DNA of 64,000 nucleotides from NCBI RefSeq assembly GCF_003367395.1, contig NZ_CP031417.1, positions 682,001 to 746,000 of the forward strand, in the 5' to 3' direction. Shown here in pieces: positions 9,622-20,012 of this stretch. The first letter of the stretch is position 1. Each line of letters starts with the position of its first letter. The translations under genes and the position numbers were made by a program. The notes beneath the pieces are model-generated. The model was not told where the DNA came from. It was given only the letters and a program-made list of their open reading frames with translations, and ran no database searches. This DNA is from Pseudolabrys taiwanensis (lineage in GTDB: Bacteria > Pseudomonadota > Alphaproteobacteria > Rhizobiales > Xanthobacteraceae).

Positions 9622-11307
9622 TTAGCGCGTGACGCTATCCTGAAGTCTGGCGGCAATGGCCGCGAATACAGGCTGCCACTGCCGGTCGGCGCCCTGGCGG
9701 AAGATTGTGGTGCCTGGATACCAGGGCGTGTCGGCGCGGTCGAGCAGCCAGCGCCAGTCGGGCACATAGGGCAGCGCCAGCAAAACACGCTTGCCGAGCG
9801 CGCCGGCCAGATGCGCCGGCATCGAGTCGATGCTGACCACCACGTCCAGATTGGCCATCAGCGCCGCGGTCTCGAGCAGGCCTTCGGCGCCGAGGTCGGT
9901 TTCGTCGAGGACGCGCTCGATCTTGCTCGCGAAGGGCACCTGGGCGATCGACGGGTCCGGCTGCTTCTGCAGCGAGATCAGGCGCACGCCGTCGATGCCG
10001 GCGAGCGGCGCCAGCGCGGCGAGGGGGGCGGCGCTGCCGGCGGTGACGCCTTGCCAGACGATGCCGACCTTGAGGGCTTTGTCGTCGCCCGTGGTCTTCA
10101 GCTTCTCCGCCCAGCGCGCGACCCGCTCCGGCTCGGCGTGCAGATAGGGCTCCTGCGCCGGCACGGCGTTCGGCGTCAGATGCAACAGGCGCGGCAAGGA
10201 CATCAGCGGCGCCCACAGCACGCGGCGCGGATCGGACTTCAGTTCGTCCGCCGAGGTGATGACGCGCTCGACCCCCGGCAAGGTGCGCATCAGCGGCGCC
10301 AGCGCCTCGCGGGTGAGCAGCCAGACCGGATAACCGCGCCCGGCCAGCAGCGAGGCGTAACGCGCCATCTGCACGTTGTCGCCGAGACCTTGCTCGCAGA
10401 CCAGCACCAGGCGGAAATCGCGCGGCGGCTCGCCCTGCCACTTCGGTTCGGCGATCGGCGCGTAAGGCGGCTGCACCATGTCCACGCGCTGCTCGTAATA
10501 CGGAAAGCCCTTGCGCCAGTCGCCGAGCAGCATGAGCAGGTGCCCGAGCGCGACGGCCGTGTTGGCGTCCGCGGGCTCGAGCGCGATCGATTGCTCGAGC
10601 GCGGCCAGCGCTTCGGCGTAGCGGCCCTGGTGCTTGATGGCGAGGCCCCGGTGCGCCATGGCGAGCGCGTTCTTCGGCTGCGCCTTGAGCACGGCGTCGT
10701 AGACGGCTTCCGCTTCCGCGAAACGCCCGAGCATCGACAGCGCGTTGGCCTTGTTGACGAGAATGTTCGGCGCGCCCGGCGCCACCGTCAGCGCCTTGTC
10801 GTAGTCGGCGAGCGCCTCCTCGTGCCGTCCGAGGTCCTGCAGGAACGCGCCGCGGTTGACGAGGTCGCTCGGCGAATTGGGATTGAGCGCCAGCGCGCGC
10901 GCGAAGCTCTTCAGCGCCTCCTCGGCAAGGCCGGCCTCGACCAGGATGTTGGCGCGGTTGCCATGCGCATCGGCGAAGTCCGGATCGACGGCGATCGCCT
11001 TGTCGAAGCTCTTGATCGCCTCCAGCGGCTCGCCGAGCCGGTCGAGCGCCTGGCCGAGCAGGTTGTGCACCTTGGCGGTGTTGAGGCCGTTGGCGATCGC
11101 CTTGCGGGCAAGCTCGGCGCCCTGCGTGTACTGACCCTCCTGGCAGCAGACCACGGCGACGTAATAAAGCGCCTCGCCGTTGTCCGGATCGTTCTTGAGC
11201 ACCTCGGTGTACCGCTCCATGGCCAGGCCGATCTGGCCCTGGCGATGGTGGAAGAGGCCCTGTTGCAGGAGCTGGGCGGCGGACTTGTGCGCGGTGGTTT
11301 CGGTCAT
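9622..11307 (-). CDS. TPR-repeat glycosyltransferase-like protein
   Basis: A 561-aa protein. Residues 1-280 are a run of about seven TPR repeats (for example ALKSFARALALNPNSPSDLV, AVYDAVLKAQPKNALAMAHR). Residues from about 300 form a GT-B-like domain typical of TPR-linked family 9/41 glycosyltransferases, with LVLVCEQGLGDNVQMARYAS and, near the end, VSIDSMPAHLAGALGKRVLL and DWRWLLDRADTPWYP. Such proteins are common in flagellin or polysaccharide glycosylation loci, but no partner gene is adjacent, so the acceptor is unknown. No signal peptide is seen. Confidence 0.8.
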   Translation of the reverse strand: MTETTAHKSAAQLLQQGLFHHRQGQIGLAMERYTEVLKNDPDNGEALYYVAVVCCQEGQYTQGAELARKAIANGLNTAKVHNLLGQALDRLGEPLEAIKSFDKAIAVDPDFADAHGNRANILVEAGLAEEALKSFARALALNPNSPSDLVNRGAFLQDLGRHEEALADYDKALTVAPGAPNILVNKANALSMLGRFAEAEAVYDAVLKAQPKNALAMAHRGLAIKHQGRYAEALAALEQSIALEPADANTAVALGHLLMLLGDWRKGFPYYEQRVDMVQPPYAPIAEPKWQGEPPRDFRLVLVCEQGLGDNVQMARYASLLAGRGYPVWLLTREALAPLMRTLPGVERVITSADELKSDPRRVLWAPLMSLPRLLHLTPNAVPAQEPYLHAEPERVARWAEKLKTTGDDKALKVGIVWQGVTAGSAAPLAALAPLAGIDGVRLISLQKQPDPSIAQVPFASKIERVLDETDLGAEGLLETAALMANLDVVVSIDSMPAHLAGALGKRVLLALPYVPDWRWLLDRADTPWYPGTTIFRQGADRQWQPVFAAIAARLQDSVTR

Positions 11308-11373
11308 CGGAGGCGCTTCTAAGGGGGATTTGGGGCCGCGCCAAGCCTGTCAGGGCAAAGCCCGTCCGCGGTC

Positions 11374-11393
11374 GTCCCCGCGCCGGCGGGGAC
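11374..11393. repeat. Palindromic intergenic element
   Basis: GTCCCCG and CGGGGAC separated by CGCCGG, in the 228-base gap between the TPR gene and pccB. It is the common dispersed REP-like element of this order. Confidence 0.5.
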
Positions 11394-11535
11394 CCAGACG
11401 CCACGGCGCGACGATAGGGCACGGCGTATGGGGCCCGTTCCTCCCTCGCTCATGCTCGGTCTCCCGGGACGACAGGCGCAATTCGCTCATGGTATGGCTC
11501 TTGCTGGAATCCGGACGACACCGACAGGGACGGGC

Positions 11536-13062
<1,527 letters not shown>

Positions 13063-13068
13063 CTTCTC

Positions 13069-13170
13069 TCTTACCCTTCCCCTTATGGGGAGGCTCGATC
13101 GTCGCACGCGATCGGGTGGGGAGTGATCGCCCCCATGCGTTTGGCCGGGCTTGTCCCGGCCGTTTATTTT
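13069..13170. repeat. Intergenic palindromic repeats after pccB
   Basis: A block of CCCTT..GGGGAGG..GGTGGGGAG type followed by the GGCCGGGCTTGTCCCGGCC palindrome. The same two element types follow pccB copy 2 at 15014-15070 and 15237-15256, so the similarity between copies 1 and 2 continues in kind past the stop. Confidence 0.5.
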
Positions 13171-13240
13171 CGAAGTTGTAAGCTTCAATTTGTTCTGCAA
13201 CTATAGCGAGATAAGGTGACTTAGCGGCTGGGGGGCTGAT

Positions 13241-13534
13241 ATGGGACAATTCGTTCGGATTGAAAGAAGAAAAAGAGGTTTTTTCGGCTGGCTATTCCTT
13301 CTTCTTTTTGTCGCCTTCAATGTCCTGATGTTGGTCTGGCTTGCGAGCTACTGGATTGCCATCGGACCACGGATGAGTGAAGGCAGTGCCGCTGCGCAGG
13401 CAGGAAGTGCGATCGGCGCGACAATGGGCACCGGACTTATTCTTAGCATGTGGACGTGCGGCGCGATCATCTTGGGTTTGTTTGCGCTACTGACGCGCGG
13501 CCGAAAAATTGTAATTGAAGAGCGGTATGAATAA
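13241..13534 (+). CDS. Small two-helix membrane protein
   Basis: A 97-aa protein starting MGQFVRIERRKRG, with a strong first helix (WLFLLLFVAFNVLMLVWLAS), a Gly/Ala-rich middle and a second helix (GLILSMWTCGAIILGLFALL) before a charged tail. GGGGGG just upstream supports the ATG. No domain is recognised. Its base composition is more AT-rich than pccB. It is the first cargo gene between pccB and repeat copy 2, 25 bases before the SIR2 gene, so the two may be co-expressed. Confidence 0.65.
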   Translation: MGQFVRIERRKRGFFGWLFLLLFVAFNVLMLVWLASYWIAIGPRMSEGSAAAQAGSAIGATMGTGLILSMWTCGAIILGLFALLTRGRKIVIEERYE

Positions 13535-13559
13535 GACCGAGCCCGCTTGAGTCCTAGTT

Positions 13560-14603
13560 ATGTCTGGAGAACGGCGGATTGTATATTTTCTCGGAGCGGG
13601 CGCCTCGCTCGGCGCTGGTGCGGTCGCCAAAATCCAAGGCGGCGGCGCCGTCGCGATTCCGACTCAGGTAACTTTTTGGGAGATATTTCTGCGCTTCGTA
13701 AAGAAGACTAAGAACAGGCAGGATATAGAAAATTTTTTGTTTCGATATTTTTTGAATTACCAGAAAACGCCTAACCGCACGAAGGCGCTCGCTCGTAGAA
13801 AGCAGTTAAGCCCGATAGACGTTGAAGAGGTCTTCACGTTCCTGTCTGAGCGAAACAATGCGCCGGGTGTCAGTCCTCAGCTTCGATCGAGAACAACAAA
13901 AATATGGGATGCGCTAATTGAGGAGATTGGCCAAGTATTTGGTCGGTTTCCTGCAAACAAGCGTACTCGCAGTGTATATCAACGATTTAAACGTCAGCAT
14001 CTTCGTTCAAGGGATACTATTGTTTCGTTTAATTATGATGTTGTCTTTGAGGGATCGTTGCCGAACAGCACGAAGTGGTACTATGAAGGTATCGAAAATG
14101 ATCATGAGTCGCAGTCGCTTCGAATATTGAAGCCGCATGGTTCGATAAACTGGGAGGAAATTGAAAAAGAAATTGTCTGTCGGCGGAAGCCCTCTCAATA
14201 CCCTGAGCATCCTACGGTCATTGCTCCAACGCATTTGAAGTTTGTTGGCGTCGGAGAGCCTGGTGATGATGGTGTTAGAACGGGAATTGGATATTTAAAT
14301 CAGGCTGCCCAGATTCCTGATGTTTGGGCGGCCATGGAACGAGAGATGCGCGAGGCGAAGGCGTGGGTATTCATAGGATATTCATTCCCGTCGTCGGATC
14401 TATATTTTGCGTCCATTTTGCGGTCGACATTGGCAACTCGCAGGGTTGATCCATACATTGTAATTGTGAATCCGGACTCGATGGCGATCCGGCATCGCAT
14501 ACAAGGCCGGTTTTCCGTTTCGGATGATCGGATTAGAACATTTCCTGATTTGCAGACTTTCAATCAAATCCAGCGGTCGCAGATGCTTCGAATGTTCCAA
14601 TAG
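13560..14603 (+). CDS. SIR2-family protein, probable NAD-consuming defence effector
   Basis: A 347-aa protein of the SIR2-like family. Visible motifs are the nucleotide loop YFLGAGASLGAG (residues 9-20), SFNYDVVFEG, LKPHGSINWEE and the C-terminal GYSFPSSDLYF. In bacteria, proteins with this layout (ThsA, the SIR2 parts of DSR1/2 and SIR2-APAZ) degrade NAD on phage infection; that role is inferred here. No SLOG, APAZ or other sensor domain is seen, so it is a lone SIR2 with an unassigned middle (residues 60-140). The gene is markedly AT-rich for this genome, a sign of transfer. The ribosome-binding site is weak. Confidence 0.8.
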   Translation: MSGERRIVYFLGAGASLGAGAVAKIQGGGAVAIPTQVTFWEIFLRFVKKTKNRQDIENFLFRYFLNYQKTPNRTKALARRKQLSPIDVEEVFTFLSERNNAPGVSPQLRSRTTKIWDALIEEIGQVFGRFPANKRTRSVYQRFKRQHLRSRDTIVSFNYDVVFEGSLPNSTKWYYEGIENDHESQSLRILKPHGSINWEEIEKEIVCRRKPSQYPEHPTVIAPTHLKFVGVGEPGDDGVRTGIGYLNQAAQIPDVWAAMEREMREAKAWVFIGYSFPSSDLYFASILRSTLATRRVDPYIVIVNPDSMAIRHRIQGRFSVSDDRIRTFPDLQTFNQIQRSQMLRMFQ

Positions 14604-14653
14604 AGTGCGCTGCGCGCGTCCGGCTGGCGCAATTTTTATGTAAAGGCCACCCC

Positions 14654-15004
14654 ATGACCACGCGCCACGCCACCTGCAACTGCGGACACCTCCATCTCGC
14701 TATCGAAGGAGAGCCGGCGCGGGTGTCGATGTGTCGTCGCCCGGAGTGTCATCGCCCGGAGTGCCAGCGCCGCACCGGCGTCGTGATCAGCAACCAGGCG
14801 CGGTTCAAGCCGGCGCAGATCGCGGCGCAGACCAAGCAATACGAAGACCGCTTTCTGTCGCCCTTCGTCGCCGCCGAGCGCGGCTATATCGACGACGTGA
14901 TCATGCCGCACTCGACGCGCCGCCGCATCGCGCGCGGCCTGGCGATGCTCGCCAACAAGCACGTCGAAGTGCCGCGACGGAAGCACGATAATTTGCCGGT
15001 GTGA
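14654..15004 (+). pseudogene. Chimera: truncated GFA domain fused to pccB 3' end
   Basis: A 116-aa open frame. Residues 1-54 (MTTRHATCNCGHLHLAIEGE, then a Cys-rich stretch ending CQRRTGVVISNQARF) are the zinc-binding start of a glutathione-dependent formaldehyde-activating (GFA/CENP-V) protein, normally about 130-150 aa. After FKPAQ the frame continues directly into the last 62 residues of PccB ([11 protein letters not shown] onward). A 15-bp tandem duplication (cgcccggagtg(t/c)(c)) has expanded the Cys motif to CRRPECHRPEC. It has no complete domain of either parent and is probably non-functional. Confidence 0.75.
14817..15002 (+). repeat. pccB 3'-end repeat, copy 2
   Basis: 186 bases matching 12875-13060 with three substitutions (c to t, g to c, a to c), ending at a TGA rather than the TAG of pccB. 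The junction with the GFA fragment lies at a short shared GGCGCAG sequence. Confidence 0.92.
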
Positions 15005-15013
15005 TCTGTCTTA

Positions 15014-15260
15014 ACCCTCCCCCTTGTGGGGAGGGTCGGCGCGCTTCGCGCGCCGGGGTGGGGGTACCTGCGATTGCGCGCCAACCTTAACCCGTCATCC
15101 TGAGGTGCGCGCTCTTGCCCGCCTCGAAGGATGAGCGGCAGGGCGCTTACTTCGGGCCGTCGCCCTTCGAGGCTCGGCCTAACGGCCTCGCACCTCAGGG
15201 TGACGGGTCTTGCTCATTACATCGCCGCATCGTCATGGCCGGGCTTGTCCCGGCCATCCA
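15014..15260. repeat. Dense palindromic repeat block
   Basis: Three element types fill this gene-free stretch: the CCCTCCCCC..GGGGAGGG with GGCGCGC..GCGCGCC hairpins (15018-15065); a long inverted repeat whose arms CCCGTCATCCTGAGGTGC and GCACCTCAGGGTGACGGG bracket 15091-15207; and the TGGCCGGGCTTGTCCCGGCCA palindrome near 15236-15256. These are dispersed intergenic repeats. Confidence 0.65.
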
Positions 15261-15362
15261 CGTCTTTATAAACTGATGGTTGAAGTTGATCGATTGTGCC
15301 TAGTGCGGGCAAGGCGACAAAGCAATAGATTATCCTGCGGCGAAGAGTATGGAGAAGCCTCA

Positions 15363-15662
15363 ATGGACCCTCTGGGCGTAGCAGGTTTCAGTTCGTTCGG
15401 ACTGTTCGTTGGCTTATTGATTGGATGGTTTGTAAATGACGACAGAAATACAAAAGGCGCAGATAAGGCATATGCAAAGGTAGTGATCGCAATTGCATCG
15501 TCGGCAGTCAGTTTCATACCGCTTTTTGCGCCTATGACGGGTCGGGAGCGCTGGTTCTACCCAATTTTTTTACTCGTTGGTCTGATCGTGTCGCCTTTGT
15601 TTGATGTGGGTTTGCAGTGGTTCTACACCCGCAAGAGTGTAGTTGCCCTGTTCAAGAAGTAG
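15363..15662 (+). CDS. Small membrane protein between pccB repeats
   Basis: A 99-aa protein with three hydrophobic segments (FSSFGLFVGLLIGWFV, VVIAIASSAVSFIPLFA, WFYPIFLLVGLIVSPLF). GGAG nine bases upstream supports ATG at 15363 over the long upstream frame, which runs through the repeat block. AT-rich and unrecognised. It lies between pccB copies 2 and 3, and its stop is directly followed, in the same frame, by copy 3. Confidence 0.65.
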   Translation: MDPLGVAGFSSFGLFVGLLIGWFVNDDRNTKGADKAYAKVVIAIASSAVSFIPLFAPMTGRERWFYPIFLLVGLIVSPLFDVGLQWFYTRKSVVALFKK

Positions 15663-15679
15663 GAGCTTGTGGGCGCGTC

Positions 15680-15818
15680 CGTCGCCGCCGAGCGCGGCTA
15701 TATCGACGACGTGATCATGCCGCACTCGACGCGCCGCCGCATCGCGCGCGGGCTGGCGATGCTCGCCAACAAGCACGTCGAAGTGCTGCGACGGAAGCAT
15801 GATAATTTGCCGGTGTAG
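15680..15818 (+). repeat. pccB 3'-end repeat, copy 3 (shorter)
   Basis: Matches the last 139 bases of pccB including the TAG stop, with about four substitutions. It has no start codon of its own and follows the stop of the small membrane gene in frame. Confidence 0.9.
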
Positions 15819-15935
15819 CTCTGCCGTCGGCTGATCCCGCGCGCAGCGAGATGTCTGGCCATGGCGGGCGGGCGCGGCGGTGTGCCTGTCGCGCGCAGGT
15901 TGTCTAAATCGTCCTTGGCGACTACATTTAGGACC

Positions 15936-16214
15936 ATGGGCAAGACGGTCCAGATCGACGACGACGTGATGCGCGCGGCCGAGAAGATCGCCGCCGAGCG
16001 TGGCGTCTCGCCTGGCGAAGTTATCTCCGAGGCGGCGCGCAAGGTGCTAGCTGGGCACGTCACGACTGAAGAGAGGGGGCCGGCAGGGTCCGTTCTTACG
16101 AACGGCTGGTACGTCCTGCCGAGCCGCGGCAGTCTGCCGATGAGCGCTGAGGCCATCAAGCAGCTCATTGAAGACACGGAACTGGAAGACAATCTGCCCG
16201 GCAGGAGTGGCTAG
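15936..16214 (+). CDS. VapB-like antitoxin
   Basis: A 92-aa protein. The N-terminus MGKTVQIDDDVMRAAEKIAA with GVSPGEVISEAARKVL is a ribbon-helix-helix DNA-binding domain, and the C-terminal part (residues 55-92) would wrap the toxin. AGGACC precedes ATG at 15936. It ends 2 bases before the GTG of the VapC-type toxin reading frame, the usual vapBC arrangement. The toxin is broken, so this antitoxin may be an orphan. Confidence 0.75.
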   Translation: MGKTVQIDDDVMRAAEKIAAERGVSPGEVISEAARKVLAGHVTTEERGPAGSVLTNGWYVLPSRGSLPMSAEAIKQLIEDTELEDNLPGRSG

Positions 16215-16216
16215 GC

Positions 16217-16658
16217 GTGCGAGCGCTGCTTGACGTCAATGTCTTGCTGGCGCTTTTCGATCGGGATCATCCGCATAACGCTTCTGCCATTTCGTGGTGG
16301 GCGAGTGAACAGGCGCAAGAATGGGCCAGTTGCCCGCTGACGCAGAACGGCTTCGTCCGCGTCATATCAACGCCCGCTTATCGTCAGTCGCTGCCTGTGT
16401 CGAAGCGATAAGATTGCTTCGGGCGCAACAGCTGAAGCCGGACACGTCTTCTGGCCGGATGACATTTCGATCAGCGATCCGGCATGGTTTGACCACGAGC
16501 GGGTGTTGGGTCCAAACCAGATCACCGACGCCTACCTGCTCGCGCTCGCCGTCAAGAACGATGGCCGGCTTGTCACGTTCGACCGTTCGATCACGCTCGG
16601 CGCCGTGCGGCGCGCCGAGCCGCGGCATCTGGTCGTGTTGACAAGCGAACGCACTTGA
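16217..16658 (+). pseudogene. VapC-type PIN toxin, two frameshifts
   Basis: From GTG at 16217 the frame reads MRALLDVNVLLALFDRDHPH, the PIN start with its acidic Asp, through GFVRVISTPAYRQSLPVS, then stops at 16411. Homology continues in the next frame (EAIRLLR) and then in the third frame from about 16425 (ATAEAGHVFWPDD, then the PIN core TDAYLLALAVKNDGRLVTFD) to the stop at 16656-16658. Two one-base losses near 16400 and 16420 explain this. All acidic positions survive but not in one frame, so the RNase toxin is inactive unless these are sequencing errors. Confidence 0.75.
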
Positions 16659-16904
16659 AATGCCGGCGAGCGATGGGCCGTCATGCCGAGAGAAGGGGCG
16701 GCTCACCTGTTGCGCGCGGTAAACACCACGGTGCGCTGGCGCGATAGAGATGACGCGCCGAGATTTGTTACCGTCGCGTCATTCCATCCGTGCAATTGGA
16801 CGCAACGTCGACGGATGGAAAATCTCGGTCTGATTTAGGTCAATGTTGATGCGTGCAAATCTCCTACGCTGCAACCTGAACGGTATGCAGGGAAGGAGAT
16901 TGTC

Positions 16905-18264
16905 ATGTGCAATGCCAAGAACCATTCCGCCGGATGCAATTGCGGCTTCGGGCCGCGCAGCGCCGGCCTGAACGTAACGTCCGGCGAATATGAGAAGGTC
17001 ACCCGCGACGCGTTGGCGGAGGTCTTTCCCGTGCCGAAGATGAGCGCGGACGGCAAGGACTTCGGCAATCCGCTGTACAACGGGCTGGCGAACGATCCCG
17101 GCCTCAGCGACGCGGACAAGGCGAAAGCAAAAGGAGTACCTGGAAAAGCTGGGCGATCCCGCCATCAAGGCCATGAGCGATGCGCTGTGGGGCGCTTTCG
17201 AAACCGTCTCCAAGGCGGCGAAAGGACTGACGCAGAACGCCTTCATCGGCAAGCTCGCTGACGCATACATGCCGGTGCTGACCAACGCGCTGCCGCTCGA
17301 CGTGGTGTATGAGAACAAGACGTTCTGGACGATGCTCTATGGCGACAAGAAGCGCGCCGAGGACACCATGTCGACCATCGAAAATTACCGCAAGGAGCGC
17401 GGTAACGACGATTACGACGTGCTCATCAGCAGCCCGTTCGGTCCGCGCGTTTACAAAGGCAAGAAGGAAAATCACACCGGCATCGATATGAACACGATCG
17501 GCGTGCCCGGCGTGATCTCGCACGCGCCGACTGTCGGCAAAGTGCAGACCGTGACCAAGACTGAGAGCGGTGGCAACACGGTGCGCATGGTCGTGCCGGC
17601 CGATGACGGCAGCGCCTGCCTGGTGCAGACCTGCCATCACAACCGCACCTTCGTGAAGGAAGGCGATGTGCTGGAAGGCGGCCAGGCGGTCGCGGAAGTG
17701 TCGGACAAAGGCAAGGCCAGCGGCAAGCATGTCGATCTGAAGATGGGCTACGCCATAAAGCCGCCGGAGGCGTCGGTGAAGGTGGCCATGAAGAAGGGCT
17801 TCAAGGCCGCCGATTTCGGCGATGCCGTCAGCTACAAAGACGGCGTCCTTTCCGTCAAAGGTGAAGGCGCGCTCAAGCTGAAGGACAAGCTCGCCGCGCA
17901 AGCCGAGGACAAGAGCGCCGTCGAGGGCCTGTTCACGGACTACAAGCCGCGCAAATACACCTACGACGAAGTCGCCAAGATGACGCCGGCGCAATTCCGC
18001 AAGATCATCGATTGGTCCAGCGACATTCATTATGTCGACCCCTACAAGGGCGACATGGTGAAGAGCTTCGTGCCGTCGATGCTCAGCGACATGAAACGGC
18101 AGATCGTCGCGAAGAAGGTCGCCGAAGTGATCGCGGAGCATCAGAAGCAGTTCGCCAAGGCGAAGCCGGCGAAGAAAGCCGCTTCGAAAGCGAAGAAAGC
18201 CACGGGCGCGCAAAAGGCGCGGCCGTCTGCGGGCACGGCGGCCGCCCAACCGCGCGCGCATTGA
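16905..18264 (+). pseudogene. M23-peptidase-like protein with a frameshift
   Basis: The first frame (16905-) starts MCNAKNHSAGCNCGFGPRSA, a Cys/His knuckle. At the A-rich run 17121-17133 the coding sense moves to the +1 frame (KQKEYLEKLGDPAIKAMSDA) and runs to 18264. Counting from the internal ATG at 17173, an M23/LytM-like domain has SPFGPRVYKGKKENHTGIDM (His101, Asp105), CHHNRTFVKEGD and KHVDLKM (His186). The usual HxH is HVD, so the last zinc ligand is altered. The tail is Lys/Ala-rich. One extra A in the run would explain the shift. If real, only the internal start could give the second part. Confidence 0.6.
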
Positions 18265-18383
18265 TGCCGACGGCGCTTGCGATCGGCGGCCGGGGTTGTC
18301 CCTGGCCGCGCAGGCCCTCTTGCCCCCAGTTGCGGCGCTTGCTCTGATACAGGCCGCGCGCGCGGGGGCGAGGGCGAGGCGTC

Positions 18384-19409
18384 ATGGTGCGGATGCGGGC
18401 AGGGCCGCTGAGTTTGCCGTTTATGGCGCTCATGACGCTCGCCATGGCGACGGCCTTGGCCGGCTGCGCCAGCCAGCCGGAAACCAAGGTCGCCGTCGGC
18501 GTCGGCACCGCGCCCTATGTGCGGCAGCAGGCCAAGCCTTATGCCGTGCTCTATAAGCCTTACGCCGCGATGGCAGCGCTCGCTTACACCGACACGTCGT
18601 ATCTCAACGAGCGGACGTGTCCGGACGCGGCCAAGCTGCGCGCAAGCGGCACGGACGACGACGTCGCCGCGGCCAATATGGTCGACGATCTTGGACGCGC
18701 GGGCTGGGCGTGCCGCTTCGGGCATATCGGCCCTTACGGCTGCACGCCGGGCACGCCGCGCTGTCTCGAAGGCCTCGAATACCATGTGTGGCGCCGGCGC
18801 GATTGCGCCACGGCGGCGATCGCCTTCCGTGGCACCGACTTCAATGCGGTCGATGACTGGCTGACGAACTTCCGCTGGTTTCTCGGGGGGCGCTTCTTCG
18901 ATTTCTACGATCAGACGCAGGTGGCGGTGCCCGGCATCATCAAGGCGCTGTACGACGAAGGCTGCCGCCCGCGCACGATCATCGCCACCGGCCATTCGCT
19001 CGGCGGCGGCCTGGCGCAGCACGCCGCCTACGCCGACAAGCGCATCGGTTATGTCTACGCCTTCAATCCCTCGCCGGTGACGGCGTTCTTCGGCATTCCG
19101 TTTCCCGAGCGCAGCGCCGGGACGGAACAGCTCGGCATCGACCGCGTCTACGAGGCCGGCGAGATCTTGGCGGTGCCGCGCGCGCTCGCGTCCGGCGTGT
19201 TTCCGAGTTCGCAATGCCGGCCGCGCGTGCGCATCGTGCGCTTCCACACGGTGACGGTGCCGAGCATCCTGGAGCGCCACAACATCCGCTATCTGACCGA
19301 GGGACTGACCAAGCTCGCCGGCAGCGCGACGCAGTCCGACAAAGGACGCATCGGATTCAAGCACGCGAGGGAATGCGATTTCGTGCAGCCGGATAAGTGG
19401 GGCGAGTAG
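18384..19409 (+). CDS. Class-3 lipase-family lipoprotein
   Basis: A 341-aa protein with a lipoprotein signal (LAGC lipobox, Cys near residue 28) placing it on a membrane facing the periplasm. The alpha/beta-hydrolase core shows IAFRGTDFNAVDDWL (oxyanion region), the nucleophile elbow TGHSLGGGLAQH, and a plausible catalytic Asp/His later (VRFHTVTVPSILERH). It matches the Lipase_3 family. Five further Cys suggest disulfides. The substrate is unknown. Confidence 0.8.
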   Translation: MVRMRAGPLSLPFMALMTLAMATALAGCASQPETKVAVGVGTAPYVRQQAKPYAVLYKPYAAMAALAYTDTSYLNERTCPDAAKLRASGTDDDVAAANMVDDLGRAGWACRFGHIGPYGCTPGTPRCLEGLEYHVWRRRDCATAAIAFRGTDFNAVDDWLTNFRWFLGGRFFDFYDQTQVAVPGIIKALYDEGCRPRTIIATGHSLGGGLAQHAAYADKRIGYVYAFNPSPVTAFFGIPFPERSAGTEQLGIDRVYEAGEILAVPRALASGVFPSSQCRPRVRIVRFHTVTVPSILERHNIRYLTEGLTKLAGSATQSDKGRIGFKHARECDFVQPDKWGE

Positions 19410-19429
19410 GGGCTTGCGCGCACACCGTT

Positions 19430-19655
19430 ATGCGCGGGCTTGGCCCGCGCATCCATGATGAGACGCAACGCATGAGAGCCGTACGTTCGGCCCTCGCCGC
19501 GGCGGGACCTCATGGATTGCCGGGTCAAGCCCGGCAATGACCGTGGGAAGGGCTTAGCGTGGGTTTCGCTGGCGCTCTAGCCAGCGTACCTGCGCAACCT
19601 TGCGAGGCGCCACCTTACGCAGGCCGTCATGCGCGGGCTTGGCCCGCGCGTCGCA
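19430..19655. repeat. Palindromic intergenic repeats
   Basis: This gene-free stretch holds three copies of a short palindrome family: TGCGCGGGCTTGGCCCGCGC at about 19431-19450, GATTGCCGGGTCAAGCCCGG at about 19513-19532, and TGCGCGGGCTTGGCCCGCGC again at about 19630-19650. No gene is visible between them. Confidence 0.6.
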
Positions 19656-19661
19656 CCCACA

Positions 19662-20012
19662 TCACTGACAGCTGAACGACTTCTTGTCCGCGGCGACGGC
19701 GCATTTCTGGCCGGCGGGCGCGGGCTTGGTGATCGTCACATAGTCGATCTTGTAGATGCAGTCGGTGCGCGAGCCGTCCATGGCCGACACGTTGAACAGC
19801 GTGCCGGTATAGCTGCCGCCGGTCCATCCGCCGCCGGGGCTCACGGTGGCGCTGATCGAACTCGGACACTGCACGGTCGTCGGCAACGTGACCGCGCGTT
19901 GCGGCTGCGCCGGCGCGCTTACGCTCGGTGTTCTTTTCGGCTGCTCTTGGCCCAAGGCGGGCAGCGACGTGGCCAGAACAAGCGCTGCCACCAACGCGAG
20001 ATGCTTCGACAT
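19662..20012 (-). CDS. Small secreted protein, disulfide-bearing
   Basis: A 116-aa protein with signal peptide MSKHLALVAALVLATSLPALG. The mature part contains four Cys (VQCPSSI, TDCIYKIDYVT, GQKCAVAADK and FSCQ at the end), consistent with two disulfides, and a Gly/Ser/Thr turn-rich centre. No family is recognised. Palindromic repeats separate it from the lipase gene. Confidence 0.6.
   Translation of the reverse strand: MSKHLALVAALVLATSLPALGQEQPKRTPSVSAPAQPQRAVTLPTTVQCPSSISATVSPGGGWTGGSYTGTLFNVSAMDGSRTDCIYKIDYVTITKPAPAGQKCAVAADKKSFSCQ

Noticed and set aside
9811..11322. A 503-codon plus-strand frame over the TPR gene
   Set aside because: Antisense shadow of a recognised TPR glycosyltransferase; composition is that of a GC-rich mirror frame.
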